A stretch of DNA of 26,887 nt from Terana coerulea (GCA_024811115.1 JAKOGH010000462.1:1-26887); one strand, 5' to 3'; numbered from the stretch's first letter, positions 10,316 to 21,677 are shown. Numbers and translations are program-made. Notes: generated from the sequence alone by a model not told the origin.

Positions 10316-10790
10316 TAGTTCGAGATAAATTGGTCTTTAATAAATAACACCATGGTAAGAGCCTGATACTCGATGCAGTCGTTGAGAGCACTTACCGAAG
10401 TTGATCGTAGTTGGATTTAAGTCACCCGCACCGTTGCTACACTCACAGTGCAAAACGCTTGGGTTGAATGTCGCAAAACAGCCCGTGCAAGAGGCGTCGT
10501 ACCCCCGCTGCATACAATGTCAGCAAGCAGCCTACCGGGCTTCAAGCTCGTTTTAGCAACTGAGACGTACTTGATCTGCTCGCGCAAAACTCCGTTGCCG
10601 TTGCCGATACAGGCGTCCAAGTCGAGTGTCGCAGAGCGGAAAACACCATTGGCCTGGGGACAGTTGCCAGCCAGGATCGGGTTGTTAAAGAGACGCCGTT
10701 GCAGGACAAGCCGAAGTTCTGTGCGTGAACAGCGGTGGCTGCAAAGAGAGCGAGAGTGGTCAAGAAGGGTGCGACTGGAGCGGTGAACAT
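10316..10790 (-). pseudogene. Secreted CVNH (cyanovirin-N homology) lectin-like protein, frame broken
   Basis: CVNH proteins are small glycan-binding folds made of two similar repeats. From the ATG at 10790 the protein opens with a signal peptide of about 24 residues (MFTAPVAPFLTTLALF.. ending AVHAQ), then NFGLSCNGVSL. Repeat 1 continues one frame off as NNPILAGNCPQANGVF and LDLDACIGNGNGVL, the characteristic CVNH Cys-Ile-Gly-Asn-x-Asn-Gly turn. An intron (GTACGT to TATGCAG on the minus strand, about 10516-10578) leads to repeat 2: GYDASCTGC, then LHCECSNGAGDL and PTTINF, again one base out of phase at a run of five G. LNDCI follows near 10380, with a further unresolved frame change. The 3' end is uncertain; the first stop of that frame is near 10316. 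The transposon starts about 100 bases further on. Either a recent pseudogene or a gene with assembly indels. The tandem CVNH pattern makes the family likely. Confidence 0.7.
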
Positions 10791-10838
10791 GGTAGCAGGT
10801 GTGTGTTGCTGCCTAACATTCGTGCCCTTTCACTCATT

Positions 10839-10844
10839 CTTATA
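10839..10844 (-). promoter_or_regulatory. TATAAG box of the CVNH gene
   Basis: On the minus strand TATAAG lies about 50 bases upstream of the ATG at 10790, followed by a short leader. The spacing is suitable for a compact fungal promoter. Confidence 0.45.
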
Positions 10845-10859
10845 CTGTAGCGTAGCAGA

Positions 10860-12493
10860 CACCTATCCGTAACACCGCTCCCACAGTTCGATCCTGAGGG
10901 AACAAAAACCTCTCCGGTCACGGGCAGAATGTCCTTAGATCAAGCATGTGGTATCGTTTCAGTTAATATGACCAGAACCATATGCTCACCTCCATACCAG
11001 AAACGGGCTTGAGACACCACACAGATATAAATCTTTGACATGAACGCCGACCTTAGAAAGCAGAAGTGGTAAGATGTCGCAGCAAGTTCGGTTCAGAGGC
11101 TGTAATGCATGCACCACATTGACTGCGCCAATAGATGCCAACTCGCGTGTGTAGTTGGTGGCTGCAAGTGCTCCTTGCACATGTAGGCAGAGGATTCTGC
11201 GATTTCAGCAGGCAAGGCGCGTACCTGTGAGTAGTGCGTCTTCATTATGTCCAACGTTGAAGGCATCGAAGTACCAGCTACGGCGACACTACCACGCATG
11301 AACCAGTTTCGTCCAAAGGGTAATCGCATCCTGTACCCTTCCAGGTGCGGATCTCAGGCTGCCAGACAAGTTACCGCACGTGCGTCCGCTGCCTTCGGGG
11401 GTCCGAGGCGGACTCTCATGCTTAGGCTATTGATGAATTGATAAGGTGAGATTAACCGTTCCCTCTCACATGCAGGTTTTCTCTGATCCTTCAGTGTCAA
11501 AGGCAAGGAGCAGTTTCTCAAGCCTGTCAAGGCGTGGACTGGTTTAACGCCAACGAGGAGAGGAAGCCACCTTCCTACCGCCGCGCTTCCGGGAGTAGCG
11601 CAAATAAATGTAGCAGACGAGGAACTGAATGGTGGGTCTAACCATGAAAAGGGGCAGCAGAATGTATTTGGTATGTGTCCATCATTTCCGTAGCCGCAAG
11701 GAACTTTATCCCATCCTCCTCGCATATTATATTTTGCCTCTTGTCCGAGATCGATGTATGTAGACACTAGACGTATTATATCTTGCAGACGTTTAAGTGG
11801 GTAACACTACCATCGCAAAACTCGATTTGTCACGTTAAGCGTTATAGATCGACCGTCATTACGAATGTCACGTCGAAGACTGTCAAGTATGTATCTTACC
11901 AACTGTCCAGTTGGTAGTGATTGATTGAGGTTCTCATATTCCCCTTACTGTCCCGTTCTTGCCATACTGCCGTGCGACAAACATAACAACTGATCATTTC
12001 ATCGAGCTATAACATTACACGCAGTCACGGTGCAGTTGTCCCGAGCTATACCGTGTGCACCTTTACTTTCTTACTCATGTAACGCCTTTCTGTTAAACGA
12101 CACCACTCCGACGCTGCGCATGGTGTCTGCTCTTGTGCTTCTGTCCGTTTCCCGTTCCGATACGAGATGAGAATACACTATTAATAGGGCGGCGGCCTCG
12201 GCAATGGGTTGTAAAAGGGTCAGGTGCACATATCTTGCTGCGGTAAACAAAGAGCCTTGCGGACGCCTACCCCACAGACGTCGTACGGTGGAACCGACTT
12301 GAGCCTCTGGCGCATAGCGAGAGGCTGCATCCACTTGGCTGAGATAAAACGAAGGTCGAGTACAGGAACTGACTTATAGCGGCTGAACATGGGTCTGGCC
12401 GGCACGAGAAGCGTGTTAACCAACTCTTTGCTGATGTGGCTTCGATAACCTGCATGTATGCGCCAAATAATGCTGATTAGACTCTGAGAGGGG
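10860..12493. other. Intergenic stretch, no recognised gene
   Basis: No family is recognisable. The open minus frame at 11354-11767 (137 codons) has no motif. A minus frame at 10986-11180 reads ATNYTRELASIGAVNVVHAL, faintly like an armadillo repeat, too little to call. An 8-bp perfect hairpin with a 4-base loop lies at about 11898-11917. Confidence 0.4.
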
Positions 12494-12677
12494 TACAGTC
12501 AACCCCGGCTCAACGCGCGGTACGCCTCAACGCGTGGCTACGGGCGCTTCACCGCCAAAAGAGCTCCCTGGGCGCCATTTGGCGGGGTGAGGTCACCGTC
12601 TGACGGGCTTTTTTTGGCGGGGGGCGCTAAAAGCCACGCGTTGAGGCATACCGCGCGTTGAGCCGGGGTTGACTGTA
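12494..12677. mobile_element. Pogo/Tc1-mariner-type MITE with TA target duplication
   Basis: A 180-bp body (12496-12675) sits between TA dinucleotides (12494-12495 and 12676-12677). Its ends are near-perfect inverted repeats of about 46 bases with one mismatch, starting CAGTCAACCCCGGCTCAACG; similarity continues more loosely for about 20 further bases (GCGC..CGCCAAAA). CAGT ends and a TA duplication are typical of Tc1/mariner and pogo elements. Each arm contains a direct repeat of CTCAACGCG, a possible transposase-binding site. It is too short to encode anything, so it is a MITE moved in trans. Confidence 0.85.
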
Positions 12678-14499
12678 GATGTAATGTACGCACAACTGAA
12701 GAGGAAGGTGCCTGCCAACTGTCAGAGGTGGCTGGCTTCCGCTGACCCTTGTCGCATTGCAGTGTGAGGCCACGCGAGCGACAAACTTCAAGCCCCTGAG
12801 TCGTTTGCTCGGATCAGCAATTATTGTAACGTAACCATACAGTGTAGCCTCTGCTCACCGAGACATACCGTTGCCCTCGTTACTCATGATCGCACTACCA
12901 TGCTGAACTAGACTCCCTTGACAATATACAGGCACCGTCGAGATGATTAGAGAGCATCTGCCGAAGGCCGAGCTGCCCGAGCAGTACGTTTACCTGCCGC
13001 GAAAGACTGTGGACGCCCGCTCCCACGTAAAAGCCTGAGTCGCCGCTGACACAAAGTGATATGCATGATCTGGCGTAAGCATTGGTGTCCGCATGATAAG
13101 AGGGGCGGGACCGTCTCGACTTTCTCGGCCGGGCGTCGCGCTCAATGGTGATATCCATAGTATTGTCAGATTTCGGTATTTTAGTGTTATTAAGGTACCG
13201 TCACTATGCTTACTGCACCCGGACACCACTCGTAGCGTATATAGGTCACTCACATACTTGTACCTATCCTTTACGCGTTTGCACCCTCTCGGGTGCTGCA
13301 CACCATCACATCTTTACCGTCCTCGATGTTATGCGCAGTGCCCGCGCCGTCCCCAAGACCTTATTTTGATAAGTATGTGTAGCTAGCGTCCACTGTAAAT
13401 GTGCGACTTAGTAGGAGCATATCTCAAGAATGCTGAAAAAATACCTGCGGCTGCGAGCCACAGACCATGCTGGTGTTGGTCAAGGTGTCTGTCGCCGTAC
13501 GTACCTTGAGCTACTTCGTTGGCGCGTTAATCCGTCGGCGCGTACGTATCACAGTACTTCCACCGTTGTGGGTCCGCGTGGGCCTCAGAAGATGTCACGC
13601 ATCCAAATTCTCGTATCGCCGATAACTTGAACATCAATGGCGACAGAGATGCGGGATAGAAGGAGGATCCAAGAACATCCAACGGGCATTGTGCATCTTG
13701 ACGCAACCCCTTTGCGAATATTTGCACAGCGTTACAACGAGTCCTGACACGGGAAAGTATAAGTCTCGTGTAATCACGCTCACAGAAACATACAGGGCGT
13801 TGCATATTGGTTGCATCTTCGCTGGCAAATGACGCACACTAGTCGCTGGGTGGTTGATGCGTGCTCGGCAGCCTTGATTCCAAGACAATCTCTGTAGCAG
13901 ATATAGCGACGTCACTGCGAGCTGGGTCTAGTAAGTGTTACTATGAGAGTTTACAGGCAAGCTAACGCACCTGATACCCAGCCTACCAGGAATACCGCCT
14001 CGCAACGTCGGACGTCCAGCCAAATTGGATTCTCGGAGACCTGCTCAATCTTGTCCCGTACTATTGAGCGAGCTCGTCCGACACCGCATAGAAGGAGTGT
14101 CGTGATAGGACGGAAGTCTTAAGGAAAGCCAGTGTACCGAAGGCTGGAAAACATGAGGCAGGGCAATGAGCAAGAGGCGCAAAAGCAAGAGGCGCAAAGG
14201 AGACTCGGACGCACTTTGTTAGCCATTGCAAACACACTGTTTACCGCCCAGCGTCTACTGTGCTTACGGTCGCTGAAGCCGAGATATAGTCGAACGTGGA
14301 GATTTTTCCTTGACTGTAGCAGAGTACGAAAGCAATCATAATTGAAGTTCAAAGTTACAGCAAGATACATCATATTCAGGCAACATAAGAGCGGAGTAAG
14401 CCATACATTTGCCAATAACCAAAGCAAACAAAGCTTCAAATGTCAACTTCTAGGATAATAATCAATATGCGAGTCAGCTTCGCCAGGTAACGAGACAGT
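12678..14499. other. Intergenic stretch, no recognised gene
   Basis: No recognisable domain. The minus strand of 13565-13624 matches 16258-16317 and encodes a similar short motif (GPRGPTTVE against GIRGPTTAE), so a relic of an unknown coding family may lie here. A perfect 15-bp tandem duplication (AGCAAGAGGCGCAAA twice) is at 14169-14198. Confidence 0.4.
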
Positions 14500-15010
14500 A
14501 GAAATGTTCGGTGCGTGTTGGTTTCCCTCCCAGGTCAGCCGAAAGACCGGGGACGTACTCATCCCGAGAGCCACGAAGAGGCCGCACCAGGACAAACATC
14601 ACGACCATGTTCGCCCTCCGACCTCGGGACATACCTGGTTGATGAGCTCTTCTGCTCTCTTGCGGAGTCACCGGAGGGCCCAGCGGCGACGATGTCGGAT
14701 AAAGGAAATGCACGTACCTGAGCACCCTGTCCGCCCTCGAGCTTCCGATTGAGGAGAGTCTTCACCTCTTGCTATAGGCCTCGCGTGGCCCTCCAACGCG
14801 GAATCTGTCATCGGGGTCTCCCTCTACGGGCACCACTGGGGCTGCGGGCGTACTCGAGGGTTGGTAGGTGCGGGCGAATGTCGGGTATCGGGTATGGGGG
14901 GAGGGATGTGGGCGTGTCGGGCAGATGGGAATGAGGCAAGAGACCAGTAGATGAGGGAGGCTAGTCAAGAGGTGCTGAGAATCTGGAGGGTGAATGGGGT
15001 GGTATTTATA
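14500..15010 (-). repeat. Unit L of a head-to-head repeat family, minus orientation
   Basis: Read on the minus strand this unit has, in order: a TATAAA box (15005-15010); a 24-base leader segment (14949-14972) identical to one in unit R; coding-like sequence with EGDPDDRFRVGGPREAYSK (near 14780-14840); a further open stretch with a donor-like GTACGTGC; a segment reading RKRAEELINQ directly before a GTATGT donor (about 14645); then sequence reading VRPLRGSRDEYVPGL (about 14550). Unit R shows the same order. It could be a short spliced gene family or the end region of a retroelement; I found no reverse transcriptase, integrase or protease motif. Confidence 0.6.
15005..15010 (-). promoter_or_regulatory. 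TATAAA box of unit L
   Basis: TATAAA on the minus strand, about 33 bases before the shared leader segment at 14949-14972. It mirrors the box at 15153-15158, which has the same spacing to its own leader. Confidence 0.5.
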
Positions 15011-15098
15011 CTGCTGGAGGCTAGTTGTCACTGACCTATGTCACAGTGAAGTGTGAGGCTGACGGGCGCCACGTGAGGCTGGCGGCGGGCACAGTTTC

Positions 15099-15115
15099 GT
15101 TTATTCAGAATAAAC
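15099..15115. promoter_or_regulatory. Palindrome between the two divergent TATA boxes
   Basis: GTTTATTCAGAATAAAC is a perfect 8-bp palindrome around one base. It lies in the 142-bp spacer between the TATA boxes of units L and R, and a degenerate version (GTTTACTGCAAATAAAC) lies upstream of the TATA box of the third copy, at 21679-21695. Its repeated position suggests a binding site for a dimeric regulator; that is inference. Confidence 0.45.
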
Positions 15116-15149
15116 AAGGTCACGTCCACCGTCAGCCAGGAGCCTCCGA

Positions 15150-15790
15150 CCGTATAAATGCCCCCACTCTTCGCTTTCTCTTCGTTATTCCTCTTGACTA
15201 GCCTCCCTCATCTGCGCACCGCCACCGTCCAGATCGCTGGAGGCTGTCTGCGGGACACTGAGCAGCAAGACTCCCGCAGGTGAAGACCACCGACACCCGC
15301 TTCCGACGCGGCAGCCTCAGTCGCCCTTCATACAGTGATACACGTGGGCTGGCGTATGTGTCGGTGCCTGCCTGCGAGGAGTGGCACCTCACCCCTTCTC
15401 TTAGGCAGGCCCACGCAAGGGCAAGGTGCGCGGTCAGGGTGTACGCTCAGATTCCTCTGTTCACAGCCGACAGTCAATGCTACAGCCACGACCAGTGCCG
15501 GATGACCACCACAGAAGATCGGAAGACAAGAAGACTTACGATTCCGCCTCAACCGCGACGTACAAGACGAGGGACGCAAGACTCAGCATGCGATCCTGGC
15601 ACTGGTGGTTCCGCAAGAGGGCGCAAGAGCTCAGCAATCAGGTAAGTCCCGAGGAAGGGTGGGCGTCGAGGAGACGTCCGTCCTGGTGCGGCCTCTTCGC
15701 GGCCCTCGGGACGAGTAACTCCCGTAGTCTTCCCGCCGACCGGGAGCGAAACCAACCAGCACCTAAATCTCATTCTTTCGTTGGTCCACT
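15150..15790 (+). repeat. Unit R of a head-to-head repeat family, plus orientation
   Basis: The counterpart of unit L on the other strand: TATAAA (15153-15158), the identical 24-base leader (15190-15213), coding-like DNA with TDTRFRRGS and SYSDTRG matching unit L's DDRFRVGG and EAYSK, FRKRAQELSNQ directly before a GTAAGT donor (about 15642), and a segment reading VRPLRGPRDE followed by a stop (about 15685). A plausible acceptor (CCCGTGTAG) lies at about 15799-15807. Overall identity to unit L is high only in the leader and from the RKRA segment onward, so the units have diverged between them. Confidence 0.6.
15153..15158 (+). promoter_or_regulatory. TATAAA box of unit R
   Basis: TATAAA about 32 bases before the shared leader at 15190-15213, facing away from the box at 15005-15010. 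Confidence 0.5.
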
Positions 15791-15799
15791 GCTAACGCC

Positions 15800-18700
15800 C
15801 GTGTAGTGCCTTCAGCTCCTGGCGAAGTACCGCAGGTGCGCTTCACTTGGTTTCTTCTCAATCTCTTGCTGACTTGCATCACCAGCCTCCGCTTTGCGAT
15901 GTCGCATCCATGACTCTTGAAGTTTCACGCTGTATGCACGACGTCCCACAAGTCGCGCTGGCCGTGATCGAGTTCGCAGGTTGCCTTTGTATCGTAGTCG
16001 GCCAGATTACTGTACATGTTTGATGTGCTATCCGTTACACTAATATCCCCAGTCTCGGACATTAATGAATGGTGAATACTACAACGCAGTGTATGACGTG
16101 AGCCGATTTAGTGACACTGAGTGCAGGAAGGACACGCACCTCTGCTCGCGCTATGAGGGGAACACAGTCACCGGTGAACCATTCCGTCTCCGCATATGCC
16201 CAGACGAACTTCCTCGCGCGTTGATCCGTTGTCGCGTGCATATATTCTGCTTCCGCTGTTGTGGGTCCACGTATGCCGCTGACGGTACCAGGCTGTCTAG
16301 GTCCGATATCGCCGATGATACATATGAGGATAGAAGCACTAGAAGTGTGTACGGAAGTAAGCTCAGTAAAACTCCATAAGACGGAATACACACTCACGTG
16401 TGTTTCACTGCGAGCATCTACTGGGCTTCTCGTAGGCACTGATACGAGTGGAATTCAGCCTCGTTCACTTACCTCTTTCATTTCGAGACATCGTATGCTC
16501 GTCCCGCGCCCTCCATGATGAAATGGGCGAACCGCTTGAGCACCGATGCATTTGCTGCCGGTGTGTCGGAAGTCTTGAGCCAGACGTCAATGGCTACGAG
16601 CAGGTGAATTCTGTACCATTGGTCAGAGAACGCTGCCTAAATACGCTGTTCTTTTCTGAAACTGACCTGTTCCATGGGCAGCGACGTCGCGGCTTAAAGA
16701 GCGCTGTTGCCCAGCTGTGGCCGACATTGATGGGATGACCAATTCTTCCACGACCACAGAGCAATGCGCGCAGACGCTGCTTGCGTGCAAGTCAATTCTA
16801 CGTGCGTTAATTACACCGTATTGAAGCAAAGATAAGGAGGCTTACTTCGCCACCTCTTTCGATGAACTCTGTCGTGGTCGTAGCGTGCTGCCGACTTGCG
16901 CATTACGGCCTGCGCTGAACACCTTCGACCGAGTCAATGGCCCTTGAAGATAAGCGCAATAGCGTTGCTCTCCACGTTCAACGAGCTGCGCTGTATTTCT
17001 CTTCAGTCTGAAAAGTAGTCTTGAGTCTTGAACAACTTGAAAATGAGAGACGTAAAGACGTACCGTAACTTGCCACAAGGGCCTGTCCTTGTAGCACCGC
17101 AGCTCGGGGCCTCGTTCGGCCAGCAAGAGGAGCTCATTGACTTGCAGCTCCCTGCAAGCAATGCTGCCCAAGAACCACGCGCTCGTACTGGGGCTGAGGA
17201 CTCGAGGACGTGACTCCTACTCCAGGACTGGTCTGAATCCAGGCTTGCCGTTCAAGCTGCGTCGTGGGCTACGAGCCATGCATGTATTCGATATGTACTA
17301 GGCATCGTCGCCAGACAAGACGTGTAATTGGACAATGCGTGTATTAGGGGATCTGTCGGTAGGCTTGAGATAGGGGAGTAGAACTGAGTAGAAGTGGTCG
17401 ACCGGTCATCGAGGTCGAGAGCAACTCATTAAGCCGGGCGCTACTTCCCTTGTTCCCAACGCTCATGTCGAATTTGCGTACGGCACGACGACTTCTCCCT
17501 GCTACCGCATTACACTCTGCCAATATCTCTATCCGGCGACGTTTTTGAACTGCAGCTGACATCAGACCCGTAACACACACCGCCGCACGATGATCCGAGG
17601 ACTGCACGCTTCCACACTTGCGACAAAAACCTGCAGGCTTCCGCATCGAGATTCAAGCACGGAGACCCATAGAAAGTTGAGCTGCGAGGTAAGGAAGGAG
17701 GATATCTTACTGCTCAGATGAACTCTGACAGTATTTAGGAAGGTAACCGTACAGAGTTGAGGCCACGAGCTGTTAGTCTTTTAAAGCTTGGGGGACAGGT
17801 ACGTCAGCTGCGCTGTAGACTCTTCCAGTAGCACTAACGACCTCGATGCAATTCGCTTTATATAGAACCTATGTATGTATGCAATATCTTCAAGATGAAG
17901 TAGTCGCGAATAACCACCATGCATGAATGATGAGACGCGTGCCACCATGTCATACTGTTGACGACCATCTCTCTCGTCCCGCTCAGTCGCCTTGAAGGAA
18001 ACTCCAGTGCATCTAGTTCTTCCCGACCACTGTCGGCTTGAAGGTGAAGACCACTCTAGCCATGTCGTGCGCGTAAATGGAGACTCAGACTCACGTACCG
18101 GGTGCGTTATCAGTAGCTTGCGACAAATGATGGAGGCTGAATTCAAACTCGGTCAATAGTCACCGTTAGGGGCAAGTCCGCCGAAGGCAGGTTCCCACCA
18201 ACCACTCGCCCGCGTCGTGTCGACACGTTAGACCTTTACAACTCGCTGTGCAAGAGCACGTTGAACTCTCGCTCTGCCGCAAGAGAGACTTTGCGGGAAT
18301 TAGTGTTATCTGTTGGGTGCCTTGTATGTGGGTTCTTGCCCTGGTTCTTGCCCTGGGGCGCCAGCTCAGAACGCCCTTCATGACTGCGAGTAGCAACAAT
18401 CAACCCTCCCGGTTCCTGCCGCCTATGCACATCAAAACAAGGCTTTCTAGATGCTTACGAATGAGCCCCATTCCGGCAGGCTTCTGCGCCCTCACGTAGC
18501 AAGGGAGTCCGCAAGAGCCCGTGTCTGATCATCCCACCCTACGACATGTGTCTGGGAACGTCGGTGCAGACGGTCGTCTTCTTGGTCAGCCTGCACCTCA
18601 ATATTCATGCTTCGCAGGACTGTCGCTCACTGCCGTTGAATACTCATAGCGATCCCATAAGCTTCTGAGTCAGGGACCTCCATTCCCTCGTGCCGAGACC

Positions 18701-19843
18701 CAAATCGCTCGGCGGCAAGCACAACGGGTATACGGTTGCCCTGCCATGGCACACCCTACCTTGTCCGCTATTTTGCAGTGTCGATGACTGCTCTTTGTTG
18801 TCTCGAACGTCGATGTTCGGTCGCCGAGTGGTGTCTGATGCCTTCGGTCTCTCCAACGGCCCATCTGGTACGCCTCGTCCTCGACCTTCCTAGAGATTAT
18901 AGCTGACCGAATTACTGCTGGCATAGCGAATGAGATCATGCCCATGCACCCAGGAAGGCTACTAATTCAAAGACGACAAGGACGTACAGCATCGACACTC
19001 AGATTCAGCCAATTATGAGCAGCCGCGAGTTTACTAGTATTAACGCTACCTCGTGCAAGCGTGAGTGGATTCCTAAACATCACGTCGGCGCAGCCTGATT
19101 GATACTTTCCAGATTACGCCGACTGTTGCAGACTGAGCGGGTCTAGGGGACACTGTTAGACGTCTCTATGAAGCCTCGGTGCAGGGCGGAACAGACAGGC
19201 GGCGTATGGCTTCATACCCAGCACGCAGTACTTATCCTTTCACAAAAATTGTCTTATCACGTTCAGATCCAAGTGTCGCATGAATGCGGGCGATCTTTAG
19301 GGTGAATTAAACCGTACTCTAATTGAGTCGTTGCAGTTGGCTCCAAGCTCCTGTTCGACGTAAGCTGTACTGCTACCGGAACCTTCGTACTACTTGCGCT
19401 GAATGTAGTATACGGTGGCAATCGGTGCAGAATTTCGTCAAAGGCGCAGCGTGCAGGCTGCTACTCATTTGGGCCTCAGTCGTAGCCGCAGTACGATAGG
19501 CAGATAGCGTGTGTGGAGTCATCTGTCGCACGTGCAATATTTCGCTTTGTTCCTCGTCATGCTTTCGGTGCATGCCCGAGACCATTACAGTTGGAACTAG
19601 TAGATTAGGGACGATACGATACGTGCGCACAACATGCTATAGTAAGTCAAGGCCGAATAGGAAGGAATGTTATGTAGGATAGTATGAGACTGTATTTTTC
19701 TCTCCGCCCGGGAACATTACACTTAGTCTACGGCGTGGGTCTTAGGGTAGACATGCGTATAAGTACAGTGGGCGTCGTGCGAAGTGGCAGGCGCACATAC
19801 CTTGCGATAGAACCTGATGTATTCATCAACCTTGGGTTGTTCC
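15800..19843. other. Long stretch without a confidently recognised gene
   Basis: No known domain. The best gene-like signal is on the minus strand: an open frame 17171-16842 without an ATG start, ending SSSKEVAK at a GTAAGC donor (about 16847). A TAATTAAC branch-like site and an ACGTAG acceptor follow (about 16800). Further minus frames (16062-16439, 17344-17646, 17781-18146) are open but motif-free. 16258-16317 is a diverged copy of 13565-13624, and 17404-17429 matches 24169-24194. A 12-base tandem repeat (GGTTCTTGCCCT twice) lies at 18331-18354. Broken or hypothetical genes may lie here but cannot be named. Confidence 0.4.
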
Positions 19844-21092
19844 TCATCTAGATGTGTCCAGTCTAGCTCGACCTATCGACGTGGTGTTAGTTACACAGCG
19901 AGAGCGTGAAGGCAAATTACGCACAGCATTGACAGCCCTGTCGACTGCCTCGCCGACGGCGGCATGCAACGTCAGCAGGTCCGCGCAGACGTCGTCGGCA
20001 CATGCAGCGCAGTACGCCTTCACCTGCGCCTCCGTTGTCACGCTTTCGAAGACGTCCGGCCCGGCGATCGTTTCTCCAGTCGGACGTGCCCTCAGCTTGT
20101 TTCTCAGCGCTCTCGCGTAGTCCTCAAACCACGGCGGTGCCGGAAAGTTCTGATCGCTCCCGTGCAGGCTGATAGTCACCGAGCCCGGTCCACGTCGTGG
20201 GTGGTGCACCGCGCAGCGAGCCAGTGCAGAAAGCGCGCCGCACGAGCGAGGGAGAGTCACGATTGCGTGCGCACAGTCTTCCTTGGGCTCAGGGTAGACG
20301 TCGACGATCCGAGTGGCGGCCGACGAGCACGCCGTCCGATAGGCGAGGATACCAAAGATCTCAGCAACCTCCATCCTTGGACCGCCAATCTTCGTGTAAT
20401 TGTCACTGTAGTTGACTATGTGATTTCGCGAGAATGCTTCGGCAAGGGTGCTGCAAAGGACGAGGCGAGCGATGTCTCGCAAACCGGCACGGACGGCGAT
20501 GACAAAGATGAGGTAGGGGCACAAGGACGCGAGTTTGACAACCTGCGGTGCAACATGGGAGAGCACGTGAGGCATGTTGAGATCTGAGAGAGTGCGGCAG
20601 AGCTGGATGGCGTGTGGAAGGTCGTCCAGGACGGGATTTGGCACATGCGGGTGCACAAAGGCAAGGATGTCGCCCAAGATGGTCGAATGGATGGGAATCT
20701 CAAAGCACCCGCACAGTGGGTGGCTGAGTGGTGGGTCGCGCAGACGGAAGAGGGCGTAGGTTCAAGATGCTGTGATCGTCTAGGCTCTGGGCCCACTTCG
20801 TGGAGGAGGCGGAAACGATGTCGAAGAAGACCGGAAAAGGGACCTTGTCAGAGCTAAGGAAAACGAGGTCGCCTCCAGAGGAGTCGAAAGGGGGAGGCAC
20901 CAGCGAAGAGACGGCGTCGAGGGTTGTCGCACCACCGAACCAAGGCGGCAATGGTTTGGAGGATGTAGAACCAATACTGGATGAGCCGCCGGGGCCGTTG
21001 AGGAGCTCGCGCGGCCTCTTCAAGGACACCGGGTTACGGAATGCCAGTTGGTAGGCACGATCCAAAGAGACAGCAGAGGCACGGGAGACCAT
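19844..21092 (-). pseudogene. Fungal BTB/POZ-domain protein, one frame break
   Basis: BTB proteins of this basidiomycete-expanded type are thought to be protein-interaction adaptors, some for cullin ubiquitin ligases. From the ATG at 21092, after about 60 low-complexity residues, PPPFDSSGGDLVFLSSDKVP is the BTB start, then FDIVSASSTKWAQSLDDHSI. The frame changes near 20755-20766, where one base must be dropped or two added, and the domain continues as ALFRLRDPPLSHPLCGCFEI, STILGDILAFVHPHVPNP, LDDLPHAIQLCRTLSDLNMP and AVRAGLRDIARLVL. The tail has the family's second block, PPWFEDYARALRNKLRARP with AYCAACADDVCADLL, and ends with TGA at 19844-19846. No intron with good ends removes the frame change, so it is a single lesion or an assembly error. 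The rest of the ORF is long and undamaged. Confidence 0.75.
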
Positions 21093-21250
21093 TGCGAGTA
21101 TGGGCAAGAGGGGCTGAAGAGAGGATATCGCCACCAAGGAGATGCTGAACGCTGGAGAGATTTCGCTGTACGACGGAGAGGTCGAGAAGGTGATAGATGG
21201 GGGGAAAGAACAAGGCGGGGGTGGTACAGACCGCGTCAGGTCGTGGTATA

Positions 21251-21256
21251 CTTATA
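21251..21256 (-). promoter_or_regulatory. Possible TATA box of the BTB gene
   Basis: TATAAG on the minus strand about 160 bases upstream of the ATG at 21092. The distance is long but possible for a fungal leader. The motif is nearly symmetric, so direction is uncertain. Confidence 0.3.
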
Positions 21257-21677
21257 AGGCCACCGGCGAATCGGGATGGCAGGCAATGACTTTAGAAAGA
21301 TGCACTCGGGCATGTCGCTCTCGGTCCGACGTTTCCGCACCCGCTCCATGGTGTTCACCGGAATTGTAGCCGCTTTGGGTTCGAAGCACGAGCTGTATCC
21401 CGATGCGGTGAGATTGGCTCCGTCGGACTGCGGATCAAACGCCACAACGCTCGCCCGAGCTATCGGCCCCGTCCCGTCTCTTGACTGTCCTTGAGACAAC
21501 AGTTAGCATAATTGTGAACATGATATAAGACATGGACGTCGCACATTAGTGCATGCGGAAGTATCTGCAGCCCGGCGTCGGTGGGAGGAGGTTGGAGGAT
21601 GCAGCCGGCGTATGCCGAGTTCGGCCGATTGAAGCGCCGAGGTCTAAGGGCTCTGATCGAGGCTAGGGCAACGATCT

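Noticed and set aside
10986..11180. Possible armadillo repeat (ATNYTRELASIGAVNVVHAL)
   Set aside because: A single weak repeat with no neighbour in the same frame; chance similarity is likely.
15020..15213. LTR of a retrotransposon starting TGTCAC at about 15027
   Set aside because: The start and TATA box would fit an LTR, but I see no matching CA end, primer-binding site, target duplication, or gag/pol motif. Kept as an alternative in the finding, not as a feature.
19964..20587. A 207-codon plus-strand frame
   Set aside because: It is the antisense shadow of the BTB gene, whose minus-strand frame carries the recognisable domain blocks.
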